This document shows positions 53,791 through 61,714 of a DNA stretch of 64,000 bases, one piece after another. This stretch comes from Cellulomonas fimi (GTDB taxonomy: Bacteria; Actinomycetota; Actinomycetes; Actinomycetales; Cellulomonadaceae), in the NCBI RefSeq assembly GCF_028583725.1, contig NZ_CP110680.1, positions 2,914,001-2,978,000 of the forward strand, given 5' to 3'. The notes beneath the pieces were generated by a model. It saw only the letters and a list, made by a program, of their open reading frames with translations. It was not told the DNA's origin and ran no database searches. The position numbers were made by a program, and so were the translations under genes. The stretch's first letter is position 1; each line of letters opens with the position of its first letter.

Positions 53791-53921
53791 GGTGCGCCTC
53801 CTTCCGTGGGCGGGTCGCTCCCCTCATCGTGCGGCCGGTCCCCCTCGCGCGCACCGCGACGGCGGTGACGGCCGCGACGGGGGTCGCGAGTAGGCTCACG
53901 CGGTCGGCGGGAGGAGGCGGC

Positions 53922-54773
53922 ATGGCGGGGACGTCACCCGACGGCAGGCCCGTCCTCGACCTCCGGGCGGACTGCGCGCGGTGCGCCGCGCTGTGCTGCG
54001 TCGCCCTGCCGTTCCAGCGGTCGGCGGACTTCGCGTTCGACAAGCCCGGCGGCGTCCCGTGCCGGAACCTGCGCGACGACCTGCGCTGCGGCGTGCACGC
54101 GCACCTGCGCGACCGCGGGTTCGCGGGGTGCACGGTGTTCGACTGCTTCGGGGCCGGTCAGCGCGTGACCGCCGCGTTCGCCGGTCGGGACTGGCGCGAC
54201 GGCGCGGACGTCGCGGGGCCGATGTTCGCCGCGTTCGGGGTGCAGCGGCGGCTGCACGAGCTCGCGTGGTACCTCGTCGACGCCGCCGGGCGCCCGGTGC
54301 CCGCCGCCCTGGCGGACGAGGCGCAGTCGCTGCTCGCGCGCGTCGCTGCGCTCGCGGACGCCGCGCCGGACGACCCCGCCCGGGGCGGCGTCGACGCTCT
54401 GCACGCGACGGTCGACGGCCTGCTCGCACGCGTGAGCGCGGCGGTGCGCGGTGCCGCGCGGCGGTCCCTGCCCGGGCGACGGCGCGACCGGCGACGGGCC
54501 GACCTCGTGGGCGCGCGGCTGCGGGACGCGGACCTGCGCACGGTCGACCTGCGCGGCGCGTGGCTCATGGGGGCGGACCTGCGGGGCGCCGACCTGCGGA
54601 TCGCGGACCTCGTGGGCGCCGACCTGCGCGGTGCGGACCTGCGCGGCGCGGACCTGACGGACGCCCTGTTCGTCACGGGCCCGCAGGCCGCCGCGGCGCG
54701 CGGCGACGCCGTCACCCGGCTGCCCGGACGCGTCCCGCGTCCCACCCACTGGACGGCGTCGGTCGCCCGCTGA
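53922..54773 (+). CDS. Cys-cluster and pentapeptide-repeat protein
   Basis: 283 residues. The N-terminus has [31 protein letters not shown] and [15 protein letters not shown], a YkgJ-like cluster of eight Cys that could hold Fe-S or zinc. The C-terminus is a run of A(D/N)Lxx repeats: [38 protein letters not shown] and on, about 12 pentapeptides, a right-handed helix. This fusion recurs in actinobacteria. Pentapeptide proteins can mimic DNA, as quinolone-resistance Qnr does, but that is only a possibility here. The ATG has GGGAGGAGG upstream. Confidence 0.85.
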   Translation: MAGTSPDGRPVLDLRADCARCAALCCVALPFQRSADFAFDKPGGVPCRNLRDDLRCGVHAHLRDRGFAGCTVFDCFGAGQRVTAAFAGRDWRDGADVAGPMFAAFGVQRRLHELAWYLVDAAGRPVPAALADEAQSLLARVAALADAAPDDPARGGVDALHATVDGLLARVSAAVRGAARRSLPGRRRDRRRADLVGARLRDADLRTVDLRGAWLMGADLRGADLRIADLVGADLRGADLRGADLTDALFVTGPQAAAARGDAVTRLPGRVPRPTHWTASVAR

Positions 54774-54885
54774 CCTGCGGGAACGGCGTGTCCGCCCCGA
54801 CACGCCGGACGAACCGGTCCGTGCTCCCCCGCGCGGGCGAGCGCCCGGGACTGAGGTCACACGTGCGCCAAGTGCCCCCGCTCTA

Positions 54886-54898
54886 CGTTCGAAGAACG
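54886..54898 (+). promoter_or_regulatory. Small palindrome ahead of the pyrophosphatase gene
   Basis: CGTTC (54886-54890), GAA and GAACG (54894-54898) form an interrupted palindrome 28-40 bases upstream of the ATG at 54926. It could be an operator. It does not match the actinobacterial LexA consensus CGAAC-N4-GTTCG. Confidence 0.3.
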
Positions 54899-54925
54899 AG
54901 CAAAGGGTTTCCGCACGAGCCGAGG

Positions 54926-57595
54926 ATGACCGTGTCCACAACACCGTCGCGCGAGAGCGCGACCACCACCCGTTCCGTCGCACGTCCCGCAGCACGACAC
55001 ACCCCCGTCCCGGCTCGCACCGCCGGTCGCACCCGCACCGCCACGACGACCGCCGGCTGGCTCGCCCTCGCCGCCGTCGTCGCCCTCCTGTCGGGATGCG
55101 CCAGCACCACCTCCACCGACACCTCCGAGGGGGCGCCGCACGGCGGCGAGGCCGGCCTGGCCCTCCCCGACCTGTCGTCCGTCACGATCGCGGGCCTGCC
55201 CGGGCGGGTCTGGCTCGGCGTCGGGCTCGTCGTGTGCGCGCTCGGCCTCGCGTTCGGCGTGACCGTCGTCGCGCAGCTCAAGCGCCTGCCCGTGCACGGC
55301 TCGATGCGGTCCGTGTCCGAGCTCATCTACACGACCTGCAAGGCGTACCTCGTGCAGCAGGGGCGCTTCCTGCTCGTGCTGTGGGGCTTCATCGCCGCGG
55401 TGATCGTCGTCTACTACCGCGTCCTCGTCGGGTTCGACTGGGGACGCGTCGCCGTCGTCATCGCGTTCAGCCTCGTCGGGATGGCGGGGTCGTACTCCGT
55501 CGCGTGGTTCGGCATCCGCGTCAACACCTACGCGAACTCGCGCACGGCGTTCGCGGCGCTGCGCGGCCGGGCGCTGCCGCTGCACCGCATCCCGCTGCGC
55601 TCGGGCATGGCGATCGGCATGGTGCTCATCAGCCTCGAGCTCGCGATCATGCTGGTCATCCTGCTGTTCCTGCCGGGCGACCTCGCGGGCGCGTGCTTCA
55701 TCGGGTTCGCCGTCGGCGAGTCCCTGGGCGCGGCCGCGCTGCGCATCGCGGGTGGCATCTTCACGAAGATCGCCGACATCGGCTCCGACCTCATGAAGAT
55801 CGCGTTCAAGATCAAGGAGGACGACGCCCGCAACCCCGGCGTCATCGCCGACTGCACCGGTGACAACGCGGGTGACTCCGTCGGCCCGAGCGCGGACGGC
55901 TTCGAGACGTACGGCGTCACCGGCGTCGCGCTCGTGACGTTCGTGCTGCTCGGCGTGCCCGACCCGGGGGTGCAGGCCGCGCTCCTCGTCTGGATCTTCG
56001 TCGTGCGCGCCGTGATGATCGCCGCGTCCGGCGTCTCCTACACGGTCAACGACCTGTGGGCGTCGCGCCGGTACGCCTCGGCCGAGCGCATGGACTTCGA
56101 GAAGCCGCTCACGTCGCTCGTCTGGCTGACGTCGGCGGTCTGCATCGCCGCGACCTACGCGACCACGTGGCTCGTCCTGGCCGACGGCACGCCGGGCCTG
56201 TGGTGGAAGCTCGCGACGATCATCTCGTGCGGCACCCTGGCCGGCGCTCTCATCCCCGAGCTCGTCAAGGTGTTCACGAGCACCGGCAGCCGGCACACCC
56301 GCGAGGTCGTCGCGTCGTCCCGCGAGGGCGGCCCGTCGCTCAACATCCTGTCCGGCCTGGTCGCAGGGAACTTCTCCGCCTACTGGCTCGGCATGGCGAT
56401 CGTCGTGCTCATGGGCGCGGCGTACCTGGTCAGCGAGCTCGGCCTCGCGGACGTCATGCACGCGCCCGCCGTGTTCGCGTTCGGGCTCGTCGCGTTCGGC
56501 TTCCTCGGCATGGGCCCCGTGACCATCGCCGTCGACTCCTACGGTCCCGTCACCGACAACGCGCAGAGCGTCTACGAGCTGTCGGGCGTCGAGCAGGTCG
56601 ACGACGCCGAGCTGCAGGACGCCCTGGGCACGACGCCGCGGTGGGAGCACGCCAAGCAGCTCCTCGAGGAGAACGACGGCGCCGGCAACACCTTCAAGGC
56701 GACCGCCAAGCCGGTCCTCATCGGCACGGCCGTCGTCGGCGCCACGACGATGATCTTCTCGATCATCATGGGCCTCACCGACGGCCTCACGACCGGGCTC
56801 GAGAACCTGTCCCTGCTGCACCCGCCGTTCCTGCTCGGCCTGGTCGCGGGCGGCTCGATCATCTACTGGTTCACGGGCGCCTCTACGCAGGCCGTCACGA
56901 CCGGCGCCTACCGGGCCGTCGAGTTCATCCGCACGCACATCCGCCTCGACGGGACGGCCGCGGCCAGCGAGGCCGACTCGCGTCGGGTCGTCGAGATCTG
57001 CACGCAGTACGCGCAGCGCGGCATGCTCACGATGTTCCTCGGCGTGTTCTTCGCGACGCTCGCGTTCGCGTTCGTCGAGCCGTACCTGTTCGTCGGCTAC
57101 CTCATGTCGATCGCGCTGTTCGGCCTCTACCAGGCGATCTTCATGGCCAACGCGGGCGGCGCCTGGGACAACGCGAAGAAGATCGTCGAGACCGAGCTGC
57201 ACGCCAACGGCACCCCGCTGCACGACGCGACCGTCGTCGGCGACACCGTCGGCGACCCGTTCAAGGACACCTCGTCCGTCGCGCTCAACCCGGTCATCAA
57301 GTTCACGACGCTGTTCGGCCTGCTCGCCGTCGACCTCGCCGTGCAGCTCTCCGGGCAGGGGCGCCACGCGCTGGTGCTCGTGCTCGCCGGGGTGTTCTTC
57401 CTCGCCTCGACGTACTTCGTGCACCGGTCCTTCTACGGCATGCGCATCGAGTCCCACGCCGCCCCCTCGGAGCCGGAGGCACCGACCGACGCCGAGCCGG
57501 TCGCGCGGGACGAGGTCGTGCCCGACGACGAGCCGGGCGCCCTGCTCCCGCAGCAGCCGACGCCCGCCGACGACGCGGTCCCGAGCCGCGTCTGA
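54926..57595 (+). CDS. hppA: Divergent H+-translocating membrane pyrophosphatase with N-terminal lipobox
   Basis: 889 residues with 16 or so helices. TKIADIGSDLMKIAFKIKEDDARNPGVIADCTGDNAGDSVGPSADGFETYG (about 283-332) is the pyrophosphate site in the wording of the divergent Na+-regulated H+-PPase branch, not the usual GADLVGKVE form; I recall a Cellulomonas fimi member having been shown to pump protons. GNTFKAT holds K591, the Lys that marks K+-independent enzymes. The N-terminus has a basic stretch then WLALAAVVALLSGCASTT, a clear lipobox with C58, before the first usual helix. A Pro/Glu tail ends the protein. It conserves PPi energy as a proton gradient. Confidence 0.9.
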   Translation: MTVSTTPSRESATTTRSVARPAARHTPVPARTAGRTRTATTTAGWLALAAVVALLSGCASTTSTDTSEGAPHGGEAGLALPDLSSVTIAGLPGRVWLGVGLVVCALGLAFGVTVVAQLKRLPVHGSMRSVSELIYTTCKAYLVQQGRFLLVLWGFIAAVIVVYYRVLVGFDWGRVAVVIAFSLVGMAGSYSVAWFGIRVNTYANSRTAFAALRGRALPLHRIPLRSGMAIGMVLISLELAIMLVILLFLPGDLAGACFIGFAVGESLGAAALRIAGGIFTKIADIGSDLMKIAFKIKEDDARNPGVIADCTGDNAGDSVGPSADGFETYGVTGVALVTFVLLGVPDPGVQAALLVWIFVVRAVMIAASGVSYTVNDLWASRRYASAERMDFEKPLTSLVWLTSAVCIAATYATTWLVLADGTPGLWWKLATIISCGTLAGALIPELVKVFTSTGSRHTREVVASSREGGPSLNILSGLVAGNFSAYWLGMAIVVLMGAAYLVSELGLADVMHAPAVFAFGLVAFGFLGMGPVTIAVDSYGPVTDNAQSVYELSGVEQVDDAELQDALGTTPRWEHAKQLLEENDGAGNTFKATAKPVLIGTAVVGATTMIFSIIMGLTDGLTTGLENLSLLHPPFLLGLVAGGSIIYWFTGASTQAVTTGAYRAVEFIRTHIRLDGTAAASEADSRRVVEICTQYAQRGMLTMFLGVFFATLAFAFVEPYLFVGYLMSIALFGLYQAIFMANAGGAWDNAKKIVETELHANGTPLHDATVVGDTVGDPFKDTSSVALNPVIKFTTLFGLLAVDLAVQLSGQGRHALVLVLAGVFFLASTYFVHRSFYGMRIESHAAPSEPEAPTDAEPVARDEVVPDDEPGALLPQQPTPADDAVPSRV

Positions 57596-57604
57596 CCCCA
57601 CGCC

Positions 57605-57644
57605 CCCGGACCGGACGCGGAAGCCGACCCCCGTCCGGTCCGGG
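57605..57644 (+). terminator. Hairpin terminator after the pyrophosphatase gene
   Basis: CCCGGACCGGACG (57605-57617) and CGTCCGGTCCGGG (57632-57644) are a perfect 13-bp inverted repeat with a 14-base loop, nine bases past the stop. Confidence 0.85.
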
Positions 57645-57688
57645 CCTCGGGTCGCCCCGAGCCGCGCGGGCGTCCCGCGACCGCGGGC

Positions 57689-58177
57689 TCAGCGCGGCTC
57701 GACGCGCAGGACCGGGTAGTCGGCCGCGACCTCGGCGAACCGTGCGAGCGGTGCGTGGCGGTCGACGGCGACGTGCGGACGCGCGCCGGGCGCGATCGCG
57801 AGGTACCGGCGCAGCACCGGCGCGCGCTCCTCGACGGGGACTTCGACCAGGCGCACGGGCTCCGGCCGGGGTGCGTGCAGGACGGCGCGGCCCTCGTCGG
57901 CGCGCACGTTGCGGACCCACTGGGCGTCGGTGCCGAGCATCGAGACGAGGTACCGCTCGCCCTGCTGGCGCACCAGCACGAGCGGCACGCGCACGGGCCG
58001 GCCGGACGCGCGGCCGCGCACCTCGAGCGTCACGCCGCGACCGCCGACGGTGAGGACGCCGTGGGCGTACTGCCATGCCGCGACCGCGTTCATCGCGCGC
58101 GCGAGCGGGCCTGGTCGTCCGCCGCGGTACATCCGCTGCTTGAGCCGGTGCCAGGGCCGGACCCGGGTGGTGCTCAT
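57689..58177 (-). CDS. DUF385 / deazaflavin-dependent nitroreductase-type protein
   Basis: 162 residues. GGRGVTLEVRGRASGRPVRVPLVLVRQQGERYLVSMLGTDAQWVRNVRADEGRAVLHAPRPEPVRLVEVPVEERAPVLRRYL is the DUF385 split-barrel of Ddn-like proteins. In mycobacteria Ddn uses F420 to reduce quinones and nitroimidazoles; that function here is likely but unproven. The ATG overlaps the upstream membrane-protein stop (ATGA), so the two are coupled. Confidence 0.85.
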   Translation of the reverse strand: MSTTRVRPWHRLKQRMYRGGRPGPLARAMNAVAAWQYAHGVLTVGGRGVTLEVRGRASGRPVRVPLVLVRQQGERYLVSMLGTDAQWVRNVRADEGRAVLHAPRPEPVRLVEVPVEERAPVLRRYLAIAPGARPHVAVDRHAPLARFAEVAADYPVLRVEPR

Positions 58178-58644
58178 GCGGACCACAGCCCGTGCGTCGC
58201 CCAGACGGCGCCCATCGCCTCGGTGAGAACGGTCGCGGTGGTCACGAGCACGGCGACCGCCGCGACGGCGACGACTCCGGCCGCGATGCGCGCGCCCGTG
58301 GTCGCGGGTCGCCGCGGCCGCAGGACGCCCCACACGGTGGCGAGCACCGCGACGCCGAGCACGACGACGGCGACGGTCAGCGCGTCGGACCCCTTGGCGT
58401 GCGCTCGGACCTCGGCGGGCAGCGGCTGCCCGGTGGCGGCGGCTGCGGACTCGAGCTGGTCGAGCAGGTCTCCCCCGGCTGCGCCCGCCCAGAGCGCGAG
58501 CGCGAACGTCACGGCGCCGACGGCGACGAGCGGGACGCGCAGGGCTGTGCGCGTGCGCGGCGCGGCGGCGTAGACGAGCGCGAGCAGCGCGGTCAGGGGT
58601 GCCACGATGACCACGAGGTGGCCGGCGACGGCGTGCGCAGGCAT
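58174..58644 (-). CDS. Membrane protein (156 aa)
   Basis: MPAHAVAGHLVVIVAPLTALLALVYAAAPRTRTALRVPLVAVGAVTFALALWAGA, a loop with charged residues, then LTVAVVVLGVAVLATVWGVL and IAAGVVAVAAVAVLVTTATVLTEAMGAVW give four helices. It resembles DUF2231-like membrane proteins but I am unsure. It sits opposite the TetR gene, with a palindromic operator in the 63-base gap, so TetR probably controls it and the DUF385 gene. Confidence 0.7.
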   Translation of the reverse strand: MPAHAVAGHLVVIVAPLTALLALVYAAAPRTRTALRVPLVAVGAVTFALALWAGAAGGDLLDQLESAAAATGQPLPAEVRAHAKGSDALTVAVVVLGVAVLATVWGVLRPRRPATTGARIAAGVVAVAAVAVLVTTATVLTEAMGAVWATHGLWSA

Positions 58645-58670
58645 GGCAGCCCTCCGGACGGTAGTTTGGT

Positions 58671-58686
58671 ACTTGGAGTTCCAAGT
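58671..58686. promoter_or_regulatory. TetR operator candidate
   Basis: ACTTGGA (58671-58677), GT, TCCAAGT (58680-58686) is a perfect 7-bp inverted repeat in the 63-base gap between the TetR gene and the membrane-protein/DUF385 pair. Its AT-rich arms stand out in this genome. Confidence 0.65.
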
Positions 58687-58707
58687 TCCACAAGCGAAGG
58701 TAGGACG

Positions 58708-59574
58708 ATGGCGAGCGTGCGTCAACCACCCCGTGCCCGTCCGCGGCTGTCCGACGCGGAGACCGAGCGGCGCGTGGTCGACGCCGCCCTGCGGCTGCTC
58801 GCGGAGCAGGGCATCACCGTGGGCCTCGACGGGCTGCGCTTCGAGGACGTCGTGCGCGCCGCCGACGTCTCCCGGACGTCGGCCTACCGGCGCTGGCCGT
58901 CCCGCGACACGTTCGTCGCCGACGTGCTCGTCGCGCTCGCGCGCGGCACCGAGCTCACCGGCATCGGCGACCGCATCGGGGACGAGGTCGGCGCGCTCCT
59001 CGCGGCGGACACCGTCGACCTGCGCAGCCCGCAGGGGCGGCACGACCTCTTCGTCCAGCTCCTGCGCCTGTCGTTCCAGACCGACGTCGAGGGCACGCTC
59101 TCGTCCCCCGAGTTCCACACCTACCTCGCGCTGCGCGCGGCCTTCGTCGGCGTGCCCGACGACGACCTGCGCGACGAGATCGCGGCCGCCCTCGCCCACA
59201 GCGAGCGCCGCGCCGTCGCGCGCGGTCGTGTCGTCGTCGCGGGCGCCGCCCGTCTGCTCGGCATGCGCCTCGTCCCGCCGCTCGCCGGTGACGACGGGTA
59301 CACCCTCGTCGCCCGCGCCGTGAGCGCCGCGAGCACCGGGTTCGCCGTGTCCGCGCTCGCCGACCCCGGGCTGGTGCGCACGACGCGGCCGCTCGCACCG
59401 TTCGGCTCGACGCGCACCGCGCCCTGGTCCGTCCCCGCGCTCACGCTCGCCGGGATCGTGCTCACGCACCTCGAACCGGACCCCGACGCGCCCGTGCCCA
59501 CCCTCGACGACCTCACGACAGGGCTGCGCGCGCTGATCGACGCGGGCGCGCACGCCGCCGCGACCGCCGAGTAG
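58708..59574 (+). CDS. TetR family transcriptional regulator
   Basis: 288 residues. RLSDAETERRVVDAALRLLAEQGITVGLDGLRFEDVVRAADVSRTSAYRRWPSRDTFVADVLVALARG is the TetR HTH. The ligand domain is larger than the family's usual 190-210 residues in total, with extra helical sequence to 288. The ATG at 58708 has GAAGG upstream. It probably represses the divergent membrane-protein/DUF385 operon through the palindrome in the gap. Confidence 0.9.
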   Translation: MASVRQPPRARPRLSDAETERRVVDAALRLLAEQGITVGLDGLRFEDVVRAADVSRTSAYRRWPSRDTFVADVLVALARGTELTGIGDRIGDEVGALLAADTVDLRSPQGRHDLFVQLLRLSFQTDVEGTLSSPEFHTYLALRAAFVGVPDDDLRDEIAAALAHSERRAVARGRVVVAGAARLLGMRLVPPLAGDDGYTLVARAVSAASTGFAVSALADPGLVRTTRPLAPFGSTRTAPWSVPALTLAGIVLTHLEPDPDAPVPTLDDLTTGLRALIDAGAHAAATAE

Positions 59575-59580
59575 CCGCCC

Positions 59581-59641
59581 GGGTCAGGACGCGGGCAGGA
59601 CCACGCGCGCAGGTCCCGGGTCAGGACGCGGGCAGGACCAC
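59581..59641. repeat. 24-base direct repeat at the end of the histidine kinase gene
   Basis: GGGTCAGGACGCGGGCAGGA plus CCAC occurs at 59581-59604 and again at 59618-59641, offset 37 bases. The second copy holds the stop and last codons of the kinase gene; the first is in the intergenic space. It looks like a recent tandem duplication of the 3' end. Confidence 0.85.
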
Positions 59642-60973
59642 CCGCGCACGCAGGCCGCCGAGGTCGGCGTCGGCGAGGACGACGTCGCCCCCCTGCTCGC
59701 GGGCCATCTCACGCGCGATCGCGAGCCCCAGGCCGCTGCCGCCGGCCTCGCGCTCGCGCGCGTCGTCGAGGCGCACGAACCGCTCGAAGACGCGCTCGCG
59801 GTCGGCCGCGGGGATGCCGGCGCCGTCGTCCTCGACCACGACGGACCCCTCCGTGACGGTCACGACGACGCGCGACGCGGCGTGCCGCAGCGCGTTGCCG
59901 ACGAGGTTGCGCACCACCCGGCCGGTCGCGACGGCGTCGCAGCGCGCCCGGCCGTCGCCGCGCACGTCGACCGTGACCGCCCGGACCGCGCCGTTCTCCC
60001 CGTCGACCACGTCCCGCACGAGCGCGGCCAGGTCCACGTCCTCGGCGCGCAGCGGAGCCGACCCGACGCGTGCGAGGAGCAGCAGGTCGTCGACGAGCGA
60101 CTGCATGCGCGACGCCTCGCGCTCGGCGTCGGCGACGACCTCCTCCTGCGGGTACGCGTCGGGGTGGGCGCGGGCGACGTCGAGGGTCGCGCGCAGCGAC
60201 GCGAGCGGTGACCGGAGCTCGTGGGCGGCGTCGGCGACGAAGGACCGCTGCCGGGCGGCGCTCGTCTCCAGGCGGTCGAGCATGTCGTTGAGCGTGCGCG
60301 CCAGGGCGGCGAGCTCGTCGTCGACGGGCGGCACGGGCAGCGAGCCGGAGCCGCCGGTGCGCGCCACGTCCGCCGCCGCACGGCGCAGCTCGTCGACGGG
60401 CCGCAGCGCGCGGCCGATGACGGCCCAGATCGTGGCCGCGAGCAACGCGGTCAGCACCGGCACGACGACGACCAGCGCGAGCCTCAGGGCGCCGACGAGC
60501 CCGCGCACCTCGTCGAGCGGCACGGTCGCGACGGCCACGACGGGCTCGCCGCGGTAGGTGGCGTTGCGCAGCGCGACGCGCGCGTCGGGGTCGTAGCCGC
60601 TGTCCGTCGTGGTCGACACGATCACCTCGTCGCCGTCCGGCCGCAGCGCCGCGAGCGTGTCCTCGGGCAGCAGCGGCAGGGTGCGCGACGCGTTGGCGGA
60701 CGACGCCAGGACACGACCGTCGGCGTCGAGGAGCTGCGCGATCTCGCCGCGCTCGGCGACGGGCAGCGGGTCGGGCACCCGGTCGGCCTCGGCGAGGTCC
60801 GCGACCGTGTCGACACGGTCGCGGACGACCTCGTCGAGCGCCGAGACGCGCCCCGCTGACAGGACGGACGTCAGCACGAGCGCCCCGACCGCGAGCGTCA
60901 CCATGAGCAGCCCGGCGGTGAGCGCGGTCAGGCGCAGCCGCAGCGACCCGCGCCAGACCCGACGGTGCGCCAC
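59621..60973 (-). CDS. Sensor histidine kinase, HAMP-HisKA type
   Basis: 450 residues. LTALTAGLLMVTLAVGALVLTSVL is the first helix, an extracytoplasmic domain follows to about 160, then LRLALVVVVPVLTALLAATIWAVIG, a HAMP domain, FVADAAHELRSPLASLRATLDVARAHPDAY with phosphoacceptor H251, and a GHKL ATPase ending GGSGLGLAIAREMAREQGGDVVL. It pairs with the OmpR-type regulator four bases upstream. The external domain is of unknown ligand. Confidence 0.93.
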   Translation of the reverse strand: MAHRRVWRGSLRLRLTALTAGLLMVTLAVGALVLTSVLSAGRVSALDEVVRDRVDTVADLAEADRVPDPLPVAERGEIAQLLDADGRVLASSANASRTLPLLPEDTLAALRPDGDEVIVSTTTDSGYDPDARVALRNATYRGEPVVAVATVPLDEVRGLVGALRLALVVVVPVLTALLAATIWAVIGRALRPVDELRRAAADVARTGGSGSLPVPPVDDELAALARTLNDMLDRLETSAARQRSFVADAAHELRSPLASLRATLDVARAHPDAYPQEEVVADAEREASRMQSLVDDLLLLARVGSAPLRAEDVDLAALVRDVVDGENGAVRAVTVDVRGDGRARCDAVATGRVVRNLVGNALRHAASRVVVTVTEGSVVVEDDGAGIPAADRERVFERFVRLDDAREREAGGSGLGLAIAREMAREQGGDVVLADADLGGLRARVVLPAS

Positions 60974-60977
60974 GGCG

Positions 60978-61631
60978 TCAGCCGGCCACGCGGTAGCCGG
61001 CGCCGCGGACCGTCGCGACCGTGTCCCGGCCGAGCTTGCGCCGCAGGTAGCCGACGTACACCTCGACGACGTTCACGTCCTCGCCCGTGCCCTCCCACAC
61101 GTGGTCGCGCAGCTCGACCTTCCCGACGACGCGGTCGGCGTGCCGCATGAGGTACTCGAGCAGGGCCAGCTCGCGGACCGTGAGCACGACCTCCTCGCCC
61201 GCGCGTGTCACCGTCCGGGCGGACGGGTCGAGCACCAGGTCGCCGACCCTGAGGACCGCGGGGCGCACCTGCGGCGGGCGGCGCAGCAGGGCCCGCAGCC
61301 GCGCGACGAGCACGACGAACGCGAACGGCTTCGTCAGGTAGTCGTCGGCGCCCACGTCGAGCCCGTCCGCCACGTCGTACTCGCCGTCCTTCGCCGACAG
61401 CAGCAGCACGGGCGTGAACACGTCCTGCGCGCGCAGGGCCGTCACGACGTCGTACCCGTTGCGGCGCGGCAGCATGATGTCGAGCACGATCGCGTCGTAC
61501 TCGTGGTCGAGCGCCATGCGCAGGCCGGTCTCGCCGTCGTGCGCGACGTCCACCGCGAAGCCCTCCGCGGACAGCCCGCGGTGCAGCGCGCTCGTCAGCC
61601 CTCGCTCGTCGTCCACCACGAGTACCCGCAC
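60978..61631 (-). CDS. Two-component response regulator, OmpR family
   Basis: 217 residues. VRVLVVDDERGLTSALHRGLSAEGFAVDVAHDGETGL, DAIVLDIMLPRRNGYDVV with D51, LLLSAKDGEYDVADGLDVGADDYLTKPF, then a winged helix TVRELALLEYLMRHADRVVGKVELRDHVWEGTGEDVNVVEVYVGYLRRKLG. The GTG at 61631 is chosen because the family start follows it. It is divergent from the LolA-like/ABC exporter operon 83 bases away, which it may control. Confidence 0.93.
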   Translation of the reverse strand: MRVLVVDDERGLTSALHRGLSAEGFAVDVAHDGETGLRMALDHEYDAIVLDIMLPRRNGYDVVTALRAQDVFTPVLLLSAKDGEYDVADGLDVGADDYLTKPFAFVVLVARLRALLRRPPQVRPAVLRVGDLVLDPSARTVTRAGEEVVLTVRELALLEYLMRHADRVVGKVELRDHVWEGTGEDVNVVEVYVGYLRRKLGRDTVATVRGAGYRVAG

Positions 61632-61702
61632 GTCGGCAGCATGCCACCCGTCGCCACCGGGACGGCGCACCGCGTCTCAGGATGCCCACAGGGGCCGTGG
61701 CG

Positions 61703-61708
61703 CACAGT
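61703..61708 (+). promoter_or_regulatory. Putative -10 box, leaderless start
   Basis: CACAGT lies six bases ahead of the ATG at 61715, with no Shine-Dalgarno site. Same geometry as at 5847, 14209 and 50081. Confidence 0.4.
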
Positions 61709-61714
61709 GGTCTC

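Noticed and set aside
54886..54898. LexA (SOS) box ahead of the pyrophosphatase
   Set aside because: CGTTC-GAA-GAACG has the wrong half-site order and spacing for CGAAC-N4-GTTCG.
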